Shown here: positions 48,290 through 59,563 of the stretch, piece by piece
Numbering within the stretch: position 1 is the first letter of the stretch
Layout of the letters: every line of letters begins with the position of its first letter
From: Saccharum officinarum
Taxonomy: Eukaryota > Streptophyta > Magnoliopsida > Poales > Poaceae
Assembly: GCA_020631735.1 (NCBI GenBank)
Contig: CM036201.1
Span: 71,567,253-71,631,252 of the forward strand
Direction: 5' to 3'
DNA length: 64,000 nt
Position numbers and translations under genes: made by a program
Notes under the pieces: model-generated
The model's input: only the letters and a program-made list of their open reading frames with translations
Told to the model about the DNA's origin: nothing
The model's database searches: none

Positions 48290-49214
48290 CTAGACGAACC
48301 CCGCTACCGGAAGCGGAGATGTACCCATCCGACGTGGCGACAGCGTGGCTCTTGATCGTCCACTCACGGACACACACGGTGTTAGTTTAAACGAACTAAA
48401 CGGTAATTGAATAGATAAACAACCAATTAAACAGACACGGCAAGCCACTATATAATGTTTACACTGCATGTAAACGAGCTAGACGAATACCGCCACTGGA
48501 AGTGGAGATGTACCCATCCAACGAGGTGACGGCGTGGCGCTGCTCCACTCAGCCCCGTATATTAACAGGAACAAGTGGGGCAACTGTTCAGGGCCACCAA
48601 AATTACAGGGCCTCCACATTTACACTAAGTAGTAATTAGCAATAATTAATCCATGGATAGAAAAAAAGATGCCACTAGACCTGCAATCACTAGTTTATAA
48701 ATCGGAGTATTGGCCCGAAGTAAGGCCTATGGCCATCCACCGCGCCACCACCTACCATGGTACACATACCACTTTCATTCCAATTGTCTATTGTCCTATC
48801 TTAGATAGGAGACTAACCAATTAAATAATATAAAAATTCACATTATAGTCAAGGGATTGGAGAGGACCTTTGTTTATTTCATTGATCTAATTCATCATAT
48901 CTTCTAGAAATAGGAGATATGATTCTGGCCATGAAAAGCACAAGAAGAAGTAAAGATTAGAAGTTAATTGTGGCTCAAACTCAAAGGGGTGCTCTTATAT
49001 GTTGTGAAAGAATCTCAGTTTACTTTTTGAACTTTAGGGCCACATCGCACGTTTTGTTCAGGGTCCTCCAAATCATAGGTACGACCCTGCTCCACTCACT
49101 AACACACACTGTCTAAACGTTAAAATAAATTAAACGGTGATTAGATAGACAAATTACGAATTAAACAGACACGGCAAGCCAGTGTGTAGTGTTTACACTC
49201 TAGGCAAACGAGAT
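48290..49214. repeat. 189-bp tandem duplication, second copy interrupted by an insertion
   Basis: Copy 1 is 48290-48478 and copy 2 is 48479-48551 plus 49099-49214. Both begin CTAGACGAA, share GGAGATGTACCCATCC, TTAAACAGACACGGCAAGCC and AATGTTTACACT-type segments, and are clearly diverged. No coding function is evident. Confidence 0.75.
48552..49086. mobile_element. 535-bp insertion with 12-bp target duplication (Mutator-like?)
   Basis: CTGCTCCACTCA repeats directly at 48540-48551 and 49087-49098, flanking sequence that is absent from the first tandem copy. The ends GCCCCGTATAT and ATAGGTACGACC are weakly inverted, and related TTCAGGGCC/TTCAGGGTCC segments lie inside. A 9-12 bp target suggests a Mutator-like element. 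No transposase is present. Confidence 0.65.
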
Positions 49215-52200
49215 AAACGGCTACGTAGGCGAACAGTGCTGACACGGCCCATGCATCAGCTGCCACGTAGGACGGAGCGGGCCGTGTCGCAACTGCTGCG
49301 TCGCTGCGCTGAGTATATATAAAAAATAAACTCGTTGTATTATTTGGCAAAAAAAAAACGGAGCGAGGTTGGACGCCGGCCCATGGATTCCTCTTCCGTT
49401 CCTTCCTGCAGCTGAAATGATTGAGCTCGACGAGGAAGACGATCGAGTTGAATATAATTCGGAAGAACCGACCCTAGCTAGGCCAAGGCCAAGGCCCATT
49501 TTTTCTGCATAGCTTATTGAATAAACAAGTACAGCTCCTTGTACTAAAGTAAGCCCTAATAGATGTCGCGGCAGTACTGCCTGCCAACCCAATCTACTCA
49601 TTATTATTGCCCTATATTCCTACAAGATCTGTCCGTTCGTACTACGCTCGGGCCTTGGGGTGGTTAATACTGTCCCCGAGAGGTGATTACGAGTGTCCAT
49701 CAAGTCCGCTCCCGTTGAGAGATTTATGGTCAAGAAGAACCGTGTCCGTGTGTGCATGCATGAGCAATTGGGCATGGCTCCACTCGCCTCACCTACTCCG
49801 ATCCTCCAGCTTTTCTTTGGACGGGTAGTTGCTGAGAAAGCAGGCAGCAGGCACAATGCAGCAATGCGATGCGATGCAGTGCGAGACAGTCTTCGATGAT
49901 GCTGGCGTGCAGCATAGCAGTAGCTAGATGGCGGTGCAAGAATAACAAAGGCTGCAAGCAGATGAGCTGGTGGTAGAAATTCTGCCACACGGTTCTGTAC
50001 TGTGCTGTGCGACACGGCGGCCGGATCGGCCATAATTCTTCTTCCGTCCTCGTCCATGGATCTCGAACCTGCCAGCCAATGACATGACACTGACAGCAAC
50101 TTTCAAGCTTCAAGTTCTAGGTTGATTTGTGCAAATGCAGCTGAATGCATCGGCTTAGCTACTGTGTCTAAGGCTCTGAGCTTCGATTCTCTGTGCAATT
50201 TTGCCAAATCCATCAGTCTGATATCAGAGTATCAGACGCCGGCCATTCTTTTTTTCTCCTCTCCAGATGGTCATCAACTCATGATGAACATCATGAGTTT
50301 GGAAGTTCTGACCAACTAGGCGACTACTGCTGCAAATGAGAACACGGTTGCGGTTGAGGAGAGAGTTGTCTAGATTTTTATTCGGGATGCATATGCATGT
50401 GAGGAGGACCGTCGCAGCAGCATTCCCGAGGCGATTAATTAGAATAAATGGGGAGATTATTCAGAGATACATACGCCCGGCCAGGGATTAGCTAGAATAA
50501 TAATGTTACCGAGAGGTCTGAGTCTGATTACAGAAAACCACTGATTGGCCTGGCAGCCAGATTATTCCATCTACTGTCAGTCGTCCATATGTTCTTCAGT
50601 CTGGATCTTCCTTGCGTCCGTTGACAAATTAAGAGATTGTAGTATGTATGTGATGCCTTGAGGGACAAATATTCAAATGCATACACACACCACTTGTGAG
50701 TTGTCAGGTTCTTTCCTTCTAGTTAGATCCGCGTATGAAACCATTCACAGCTTAAAACATGGTTTCAATGCGCAGTCCTGCCAATTTTAATAAAACGATC
50801 CTAAAACAAAGCCACTTCAAATCTGAAACATGTTGCAGTTGCAGGTCCGAAACCACAATTCTCATGGGCAAATATTGGAAGCTGATGTACTCCGTACATT
50901 AATTCCATTCATGGCAATGCAAGTTGGTATAGTAACGCAGCATCCTCCTGCCTTCCCAAATTCAGCTAACCTGTGCATTGCATTGAAGCCCCCATGGATG
51001 GATGCATGAATTCAGCTAGCTTGCGAGCTTGTGGCATCGACCTCGATCGGTCAGGCAAGCATGGGCCCCGGCCTGCATCGCCTCGCGTGTTTCCCGTTAT
51101 GGAAGGGATCTCGGCCGCTCTCTGAATCTGAACACCATGCGAGCACGAGAACGTCGATGCCTTCAGCGAGGAGCCGAAGGATGAGCCAGAAATGGCGGTG
51201 GAATGTTAGGCAGCTCGAATTATCCCACGAGGGATAATCTTCTGATGGATTGGAGGATAGATGGGGGCCATGGACGACGTAGCGTAGGCGTAGCCTCTGC
51301 ACAAGTCATCGGCTTATCGCCATTGCCCTGTTTGTGGTTTCTGGGTAAGCAGCAGTTAGGCAGCAGGCATCCAAAGCCCATCCATTTCCTCTCCTCTCCT
51401 CTCCTTCAGAAGCCGTATACCCTGAATGAAGCAAGCAGGGACTATTGCCTAATAGTGCCTAGTGCCCCGATTAGCGTGCATCAATGCCTGCCGCCTATCG
51501 CCTACCGCTATGCATCCATCCATCCATATAATCTTGCATATGATTGCAACTTTTCATTTGGGGAATTCAGAGCGATGCATCATAAAGAAACAGAAAGGAG
51601 CAGTTCGGTATGTGCTAAGTGGCTAAGTGCTATAGGTTTTAGGCACAGGAGCTTTCAGTGCGCACCCTACTTTTTTGTGTATTCATAAGGCATTTGTTAA
51701 AAAGAAACAGCGCGAATTACTCAAAATAGATGCAGCATCCTTTGCCACCTACACAAACACAAATTAAAAGCCGCATATGAGTTATGAGTTATCAAAGGAG
51801 CTTGGCCGTACCTAAGATCTAAGTAGGATAAGGTGCCGCCAAATTATCTTCCCAAGGTCTAGCAAAAGAACACTGGATTGAAACCAGCAGGAACTCAACA
51901 AATGGACTTGATGCATCCATCGATCGCATTGATAGAGTGAAATGAAACTGCGTTGTCAACTTCAGGCAATGTTTTTTTTTCCATCCATCACAATTGTCAG
52001 TCGACCTCATCATCCCCGTCAGTATCCTACCTGTATAGCCTTGCCGCAAATGCAAAAGTTCATAATATCCTTGACATCAATGACAAGGCCTCACTCTCCC
52101 AAGTGTCAATAATGTTGCCTCCGCCGTGCTACATTTGCATCGACTTCTTTTTTCCTTTTATAATTGCGTGGCGATGAATTTGCGCGGTTGGATTTGCAAA

Positions 52201-52670
52201 GGTTTCGTATCGGACAAAACGTGATGGATTTCCAAGTCCGGCCTAAACAAACGTCGTCGTTCAGTGTCAAGGCGACAAATTTCAGTAGTCCTGTCCTCTG
52301 CTCCTCTTTCCCCTCGAAGTTGAAGGAAAAAAAAAAGAAATGTGCACATAAGAAATGTTTTTAAAATCCATCACGTAGGCTAAGATTGATAGCGATCGCG
52401 GTAGGATAATTAGTCATCGTCTATCAATTAACATCAATCTTGTATTTTTGCACTCTATATGTAATGGTAAACATGTCCGCACGTTAACAGGATATACATC
52501 ACATTGTGTAGTAAAATCTATAACTAGCTATGTATATTAGCATTTAATTGATCTTAGCCTAGCCTCATTTTAATTAAATTCTAAGGCTCATAATAAATGA
52601 TGGCTTCTATAAAAGATTAATCTAAGGGAGCCGACTCGCTCTTTGCACGGGTGGCATAGGAGATATGCAT
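49215..52670. other. Intergenic stretch without a supported gene
   Basis: 3.4 kb of mixed composition. Open frames at 49620-50099 (minus) and 51203-51688 (+) do not resemble known proteins and lack splice-consistent extensions. No repeat I can name. Confidence 0.35.
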
Positions 52671-52795
52671 CAGCCTGTTCGCTTGGGCTGATCTGGCTGG
52701 CTGAAAGTATAGCCTGTTCGCTTCAGCCAAATCAGCCAGCCAGCCAACAATGTTTTTCCCTCACAAAAAACCAGCCAGCAGTACTTTCAGCCAGG
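52671..52795. mobile_element. hAT-like MITE remnant
   Basis: Contains two CAGCCTGTTCGCTT-type left ends (52671 and near 52709) and inverted CAGCCAGCCAGC / GCTGGCTGGCT stretches, typical of grass hAT MITEs. It looks like one element inserted in or duplicated next to another. Confidence 0.5.
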
Positions 52796-53868
52796 AAGGA
52801 GCAAAACACCATATGCTTTTGCAATTCCTTGGGCACAGTCCTGAAACTCCTTGCCATGATTCAACATCACACGAACCCATGGACTGATGCAAGAGCACAG
52901 AAACTATTCGTGAGTAATAGCCTTAAGAACAGTATGCTAGGGAGGAATGAGCGCTTTGTAACACCATATGTCCTCCTAAGCGCGTCGCGTGTGTATGGGC
53001 GTTGTTGTATTTGTAAACTTTTCTCGATCTTAATATAAAAATACGCAAACCTTTTACGCATTCGAGAAAAATAAAATAAAAGATTAATCTCGTATAGTAA
53101 GTTGCCTCAGCTTAAATAGCTGCCTATTGTTTATATATACTGTGAGGTTAGTTAAAAAAGGGTGAAAGATTAGCCATATGTAACGTCGGTAAAGTTTTGC
53201 AATTCTAGACTACGTGAGATATGACGAACTAAGACGAACGATGGGAGCGAAAAGAATCCAAGTGCGAAGAAAAATGATGGGAGTGAGGGACGATGAGCCG
53301 AGGGACACAAGAGACATTTTTTTTTTTGCGAAAACGTAAGAGACAAATTTTAGTATTTAATATTATTTGTTATTTAATACTAGGTATTAGGTATATATAT
53401 TATTTTTTTATATTGATAAAGAGTTTAACAATGTACACAAATGAAATCATTACTGCATCGGAGGAAGTACCCGTTACCGACTTACCGTGCCGCCGTGCCG
53501 GCGGGCGAGACGCTTAAAAGGGGCAGTGAGTGCAGTGGGTAGTGGCGTGGCGCAGCCTGAAAACTGAAAAGGCAGCCTCCTCCCAAGTCTCTCAACCAAA
53601 AAGGCTTCCACTTCCAGCTGCAGCGGAGCATCACCAGTTCAGAGTTCACCACCACGCCTTTGACCTCCAGCCCATAGCCCAATCCCCCAAGCATCCTTCC
53701 CCCATTTAAATCCGCCCCTCTGCTCCCGATTCGCCACCTAAAGGAGGCGTCTTTCCCCAAATCCACCAGCCACCACCGAGAAACAAACGCAGGCAAGCCG
53801 CTCGCTCGCTCCTCGTCCTCGGGCGGCGCTCCGGCCAGTCTAGTCTAGTCCACTCTCTTGCGGCCGCG
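52796..53868. other. Intergenic stretch and bHLH gene promoter/5' leader
   Basis: AT-rich to about 53460, then GC-rich sequence leading into the bHLH gene. The leader has CT-rich repeats (GCTCGCTCGCTCCTCGTC). No clear TATA box is assigned; CATTTAAATCC near 53703 is a candidate. Confidence 0.4.
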
Positions 53869-55789
53869 ATGGAGGGCAGCAGAGCCGGCGCCGGCGACTA
53901 CATTGCCAGCCTGCTGAGCTCGTCGCCGAGGCTCGACTTCGGCGTGCTCGGCGCCGACGGCGGCGGTGGGGAGGAGGAGGACTGCCTCGACAAGTTCTGC
54001 GGCGACCCGGGGTTCGCGGCGCGCGCGGCGCGGCTGTCCAGCTTCAGCGGGCAGCGATTCCCCGGCGCCGCGAGCCTCTTCGGGCTGCCCCCGCCGGTGC
54101 CCGCCGCGAGCGGCGGCGGCGGTGGCGAGTTCGCTGGCTCCCGGGAGGCGTCGTCGGTGTCCGACCCGGCGTCCGCGATGAAGGACGCCAATGCCAAGAA
54201 GCGGAAGGCGCCCGCGGCGGCCAAAGGCAAAGGCAAGGAGTCCTCTGTCCAGGTTTGTGAGCTTTGTCTCTGCTTGAACTCGAACTCGAATTGCTGCCCA
54301 GGACACCTCGCTCCTGTCCCGCGTCTGGCGTCACTGACGCCGAAATTTCCTTGTGGCCATCCAGGCAGGGGAGCAGAAGGATCCGGACGCCAAGAGGTGC
54401 AAGACGGAGGGGGGCGAGGGGAGCCCCGTGAAGCCCAAGTCGGAGCAGGCCGGGAGCGACAGCTCCGTCGAGGACGGCGGGCAGAACCAGAAACCGCCGG
54501 GCAAGGGGAAGAATGCGAAGCCGGTGGAGCCCCCCAAGGACTACGTCCATGTCCGGGCCAGGAGAGGGCAGGCTACTGACAGCCACAGCCTCGCAGAGAG
54601 GGTATAGTAACTCTGATCACTTCGCTGATGTGCTCTGCTCCCACCACCCACCTTGCCAAATTCCATCTCTGAGTGTTGCTGAACTGTGTTATGTCTTATA
54701 ACAGGTGAGAAGAGAGAGGATCAGCCAGAGGATGAAGGTTCTTCAGGACCTGGTGCCAGGATGCAACAAGGTAGGTAACCATTGGTGGTTTCTACTTTCT
54801 GAACGAGGAGCAGAGAAATCAAGAATTAGTAGCTGATCGATCCCTTGGCCACCCACAAGTTTACTGAATTATGCTGCCAAAATGTTGTTTGTTCAGGTGA
54901 TTGGCAAGGCACTCATGCTTGACGAGATCATAAACTACGTGCAATCGCTGCAACGACAGGTCGAGGTAAGCAGCCGAGCCTGCTCAAACTATCCGATGCA
55001 CCTAAAAAATTCAGCTTTCGAAATTCTTACCAATTTCACTGTTTTTCTGGCCTCAGTTCCTCTCCATGAAGCTTGCAACCGTGAACCCACTCGACTTCAG
55101 CAACCTGCCTACCCTCCTACAAAAAGATGTAAGTTTAAACTTTCCCCTTCTGAGCATGCCCTGTCCTGTGATGGACCAGTCCACCAAATGAGTAGCTTAC
55201 TCACACATGGCGCCGGCAAAATCCAGATGTTCCAAGCCTGTGGCCCTTCAGCAAGCTCAGTCTTCTCACTGGAGAGCTCCAGCTCAGGGTTTCCGTTCAG
55301 CGACCAAGGAGATGTGTTCCAGTCGTTCGTTCCAAACGGCTTGGAGAACCAGTGCGGCCTGAACCCGCCGGACCTGGCTCTGTCTCATGCCACCAATGGG
55401 CAGTATGGTTTTCAGGACGGAACAGCCGGCACAAACCTGCAGGTAAACTAACTGATGGTTGATGAGCTCATTTTCATTATCCACTTAATTAGCTTACTGA
55501 AGAATCAAATCACTGGGAATTCTAACATAGCTGTGGTTCACATTTTTTGATTTTTCAGCAAAGAAGCTACTGGGAGGAGGACCTCCAAAGCGTTTTCCAC
55601 ATCGACAACAACGGGCAGAGCCAGGAGAACGGGGTTTCAGTTTCAGCGCAGAGCTTTCATGGTTGGTTAATAAAGCACTAAAAATTGCTGAAACTTTTTT
55701 ACTGAATCTTGCTCAGTTTGGCTGATACACCTGAATTACCGCCCGAAACAGGTCAGTTACAAGAAGGCCACATGAAAATGGAGTTCTGA
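53869..55789 (+). CDS. bHLH transcription factor, subgroup XII (CIB/bHLH74/bHLH137-like), eight exons
   Basis: Coding exons 53869-54252, 54365-54601, 54705-54770, 54897-54965, 55057-55128, 55227-55442, 55559-55661 and 55752-55789 sum to 1185 nt (394 residues). All introns are GT-AG. Residues 1-128 are low-complexity and acidic/glycine-rich; Lys-rich segments ([15 protein letters not shown]) can act as nuclear signals. The bHLH starts with [20 protein letters not shown]; the basic region keeps His, Glu and Arg at the E-box/G-box contact positions. Helix 1 is [17 protein letters not shown], then loop NKVIGKA and helix 2 [20 protein letters not shown], which is diagnostic of this subgroup. It is expected to be a nuclear dimeric DNA-binding regulator of growth, light or brassinosteroid responses; the exact orthologue cannot be named. 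Exon 7 may read through to a stop at 55678-55680 instead of splicing to exon 8. I prefer splicing because it gives the family-like MKMEF end. Confidence 0.93.
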
Positions 55790-57019
55790 ATTCTGATCAG
55801 CGTAGACCACCGGCCGAGGGAGCGATCTGTACATAGCAAAACCTAAGTACAACAACGGCGGCGGCGGCGGCGGCGATCGAAGCTCCGAAGCTCTCAAGCT
55901 AGCTAACAAGTCTGTGTAGGCCACCTGGAGACGAATTCGTTTGCCATAGCAGCGCATAACCCTGCCTGCCTGCGCGCAGGGTGATGTGATTCTTTGAACA
56001 ATTTCGATCCGGCGATCGATTGATTAATACCACCACGACCACGACGACGATAGCGTACGTAACAATCAGCAAACAGTGAACTTGTCACTTGTGTATAAGA
56101 TAATGGTGCAGATATTAGTAGCATTACCGGCGCTGCTGCTGCTTTTTTTTTTCTTGTACTAGTAGTAATGTGTATGAGCTGGCCGAGTAGCTAGTAGCTA
56201 GCTGGATGGAGTGGAACCAATGAGGGGAGCCACTGCGTGCTGTCTGCGGGAGACTGCGACGGGCTATATCCTCGCCGCATCACAAATGCTGCCGATGTCC
56301 CGTCGCTTTCCCCCGTCAGTTTAGCTTAGCTCTGAATTATTGCAAAGCTCTGAATCTCTCTCTGATCGCCTGCTTTCCTTTCCCCCGGAATATCTCGCGT
56401 CTGAAGCGAAGCAACCTGTGTTGCCCACCCGCATCGTAGAGCTACGACGATGCCGTAACCGACGACTGGAATCGATCACGGGCAGGGGGTCCAGATCGAT
56501 GGATGGAGCGATCGAGCTCGTCCACCGGCGTACGGCGGATCTGTCGGAGCGCTGTTGTTGGTGCGTGCGCCTGTCAGCTTCCGCCCGCTCGTCCTCGTCC
56601 TCGTCCTCGTCGTCGCGCTCTACTCTACGGCTCTACCCATGTCCCATGGAGTGGTGGTGGTAGGTTACACGTCGCTTTTCTACGAGGAGGGCCTCGCTCT
56701 CGCTCTCAGTCCCGACTCGCTCCCAGCTGGATCTCTCTCAGCCACGCCGAACGGCACTGCTCGGCTCTGCTCTGTTGCGTACGAATGCTCCCGCTCCTTA
56801 CATCCCTGAGTAGTTGGTTACGTTGTTCAATTGTGCTGTGCTACTACACGTTAAACAAGTGGCTAGATTCAGGCGCCCTGCGATGTTCCGTTTGGGAGGA
56901 GATGCCACAAGTAGAGAAGTGCTTGCTCTATATGTGATGTGTATACTACTTCCTTTATTTGTCCAAAAATCGGTTTTACTATTTTTTCCCCCTCTTTTGA
57001 GAAACAAGAAATGAGGAAG
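55790..57019. other. bHLH gene 3' region and intergenic stretch
   Basis: The 3' UTR begins here; no canonical AATAAA is seen in the first few hundred bases. A (GGC) run lies near 55857-55875 and CTCGTC repeats near 56586-56620. No further gene is recognised. Confidence 0.4.
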
Positions 57020-58160
57020 GAACCTTCCCCTTTACTTATTTGGGTTTGCCGCTCGGGCTAGCCAAGCCCCGGGTAGAGGGTTTCTGGCCTCTAATCTAAT
57101 CACTAAATGTGAAAGGCTTGCTACAACCGTAACATTTCTCTCTCAAGCTGGAAGACTTATGCTTACTAAATCAGTTTTTTCAGATTTCAAAAAAAATCAG
57201 TTTTTTTTCAGATCTTCCAACCTTTTTTATGTGCACCTTTCGTCTTCCAAAATTTGGTATCAAACAAACCGACAAATTTCGCAAACATTGTTCATGGAGG
57301 AAAGCAGATATTAACTCTCACAACCACGTGCGGGAAGTGTGTGAGGTGTGGGCTGTGGGTTTCGGTAATCTTTGAATTACTGTAACTTTCAATTTTGTAA
57401 CAAAACTTTCTACTCCTTGCCAAGGCACGATCTTGAAAAAAAAAAACTCTCACAAGCCTCCCAAAATAGCTCGAGAGATGATTTGTAAGCCAAAATAGGA
57501 AGGAGGTCTTGGAGCCTTGAATCTAAGGCAATAGAATCAAGCACTTCTTTTGAAACATTGGCACAAATTCTTTAACTGGATGAAAATTCCTTGGGTGAAT
57601 TTGATTTGGGAATGTTATTATCAAAATAATAGATTGCCTAATCATGTCCGAAAAGGTTTTTTTTGGTGGTGTGCTCTCCTAAACCTTTGGATACCTTTAA
57701 AGGTTTGGCTTTAGTGACTATCCAAGATGGCAAAAGCTGTAGCCTTCGGGAAGATCTTCGGTATGATATATGGTTCTTAAGTTCAGTTATGCGGAGCTCT
57801 TTTCATTTGCAAAGCATCTGACCATGCATATCCTTCAAGAAAGCAAAAGAAGATCCCTATCTCCACACTCTTTTCAACCTTCTTCTTTCCACGGTGGCTT
57901 TCTAACAGTTCAATGACTTACAAATAGGCTTTGGACCTGTTCACTCTTGCAGATAACAGCGATCAGTGGACATATATTTGACGCTCCCCACTGTTTTGTT
58001 CGAGGAAAGCGTACTGGTCACTCATTGGACATGCGAGCACTCATGTTTTCTCTTGGATATGGGCATGTTCATGCCAACCAAAGCATAAAGTCTTTTTCTG
58101 GCTCTTGTTGAAAGATCACCCTGAGATTTCCTGTCTTTTTCTCTTTTATATCTATTTTAG
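57020..58160 (+). pseudogene. Decayed LINE (non-LTR retrotransposon) reverse-transcriptase C-terminal fragment
   Basis: Read across frames, + strand peptides match the end of plant L1-type ORF2 in order: FPFTYLGLPLG (57025), SQAGRLMLTKSVFS (about 57145), LPTFFMCTFRLP (about 57215), LLLKHWHKFFNWMKIPWVNL (about 57545), and the zinc-binding RVT segment KVFFWLLLKD (about 58090). Frames change repeatedly and several stops interrupt the sequence. No upstream polymerase core or endonuclease is present: a 5'-truncated, inactive copy. It lies about 1.2 kb downstream of the bHLH gene in the same orientation. Confidence 0.8.
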
Positions 58161-58171
58161 TTATTTAGTAA

Positions 58172-58289
58172 TTACTCACTTATCCAAATTATAAGACGTT
58201 TTGATATTTCTAGCTATGTATCTAGACATATATGATTGTTTGTGATCTAACCTCCTAGTATACATTTTTTTTTTAAATTACCGCACTGA
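58172..58289. mobile_element. Stowaway-like half element
   Basis: CCAAATTATAAGACGTTTTG and the following CTAGCTATGTATCTAGAC resemble one arm of a grass Stowaway MITE; the other terminal arm is missing next to the LTR at 58290. Confidence 0.4.
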
Positions 58290-59563
58290 TGTAACACCCT
58301 TGGTGTTACCGCGTGGAGCGACGCACCTAAGCACGTCTTTGAGCAACATACTTTTGTGTTTTAGCTTGTGTTGAAGTGCGTAGAATCATTTGGTAATCCT
58401 AAATAGTTAATAAAAATGTTAATTGAAAAAATAACGTAACAACCGGATTGTATCAACTAAGGTTGGAAACCAATTTTTCTGGAACGAGAATGCTATATAA
58501 CATATGTGCGAACCCTTTTGTGGCACCTAAACGAATTGTGAAGTGCAACATGTGCAGGTGGTAGTGCATCGTTCGTGATCGAATTCGGCAATCGATAGCT
58601 AACGTTTCTAGTAGCTTGGTTTTGCAACTCGGTTTTCGTTCCAGCGTAAAGTATTTAGAAATACTCCAAGTCTAGACAGCATTGACGTTGCCGTGTTGAG
58701 CACCTTCGGTTGCGTTTTCGGGTTAAGAAGGGTTGTTGGGTGTTAGCTCGGGTGGGTAGCCTCATAGGTCATCTTGAGCTGTGTAAGGTTGGTTCTCGGT
58801 TGGTTGTCACCGGTTGGGGGTTTCCCAAAGCTTTAAAATTCGTGCAAGTGTGCAGACAGTGCCTGCTGCCTCCCTGAGCGCGGTCACCGCTCGTGGTTGC
58901 CGCGCAGAGAGTCCGGTCGACGCTGTCCGCGCGTGGCGCGTGGATGCTGCCCCCCCCGTATCGCACTGCTTCAGTTGACCCCCCCTGGCCGCTCACGTGT
59001 GCGTTTGGGCCTTGCTGCCTGCCGTCCTCCCTCTCCGTCCCTGTTGTGCTCGACGCCGCGCTTGCCACCGGGGTCAGCGGGTGTTGTGTCAGCGCCGACC
59101 CCAGCACCGCCACTGGCCGGTCGGTGGCCGTGCAAGCACGCCATGCTGCTCCTCCGTCTGCTCACGCGCACCTCGCGACCCCACTTCGGCCAAGGATGGG
59201 ACCTGAGCGCTGGCGCCTTTTTGCCCTTTCTCCGTTCCCCTGTCCGCTTGGTAGTCGGGGGCCGCTGCTAGCATGCCGGTCAGAAGTAATCACCGTCGGC
59301 AAATCGTCCTCGCCAGGGGTTTCGCCAGCCAGTGACCTCGCTGAGCGAGTTTACCTCACTTCCAATTTGATCCCACCGTGCTCCAATTGGGGTTGCCGTT
59401 CCGCCATGTTTTTAAGGGCGAGCTCGGCTGTGCACCGCGTTAGCCTACTCGTCCGCCTCGAAACCCGAATTGGCTACACCGCTAGCCTCGTCGCATCAAC
59501 CGCTCCCTCCTGCGCGCCGCCTCGGAGCCCTTTTGCCACCTAGCCATCGGTGGCGTGGCCGCG

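Noticed and set aside
51203..51688. 161-residue open frame
   Set aside because: No family resemblance; includes simple repeats (CATCCATCCATC) and lacks gene context.
53845..54586. Antisense and alternative-frame open frames over the bHLH gene
   Set aside because: The sense frame alone gives a complete bHLH domain with consistent splice sites.
58893..59543. 216-residue open frame in the right-hand LTR
   Set aside because: GC-rich LTR sequence with competing frames, no motif, and cut by the solo LTR just downstream.
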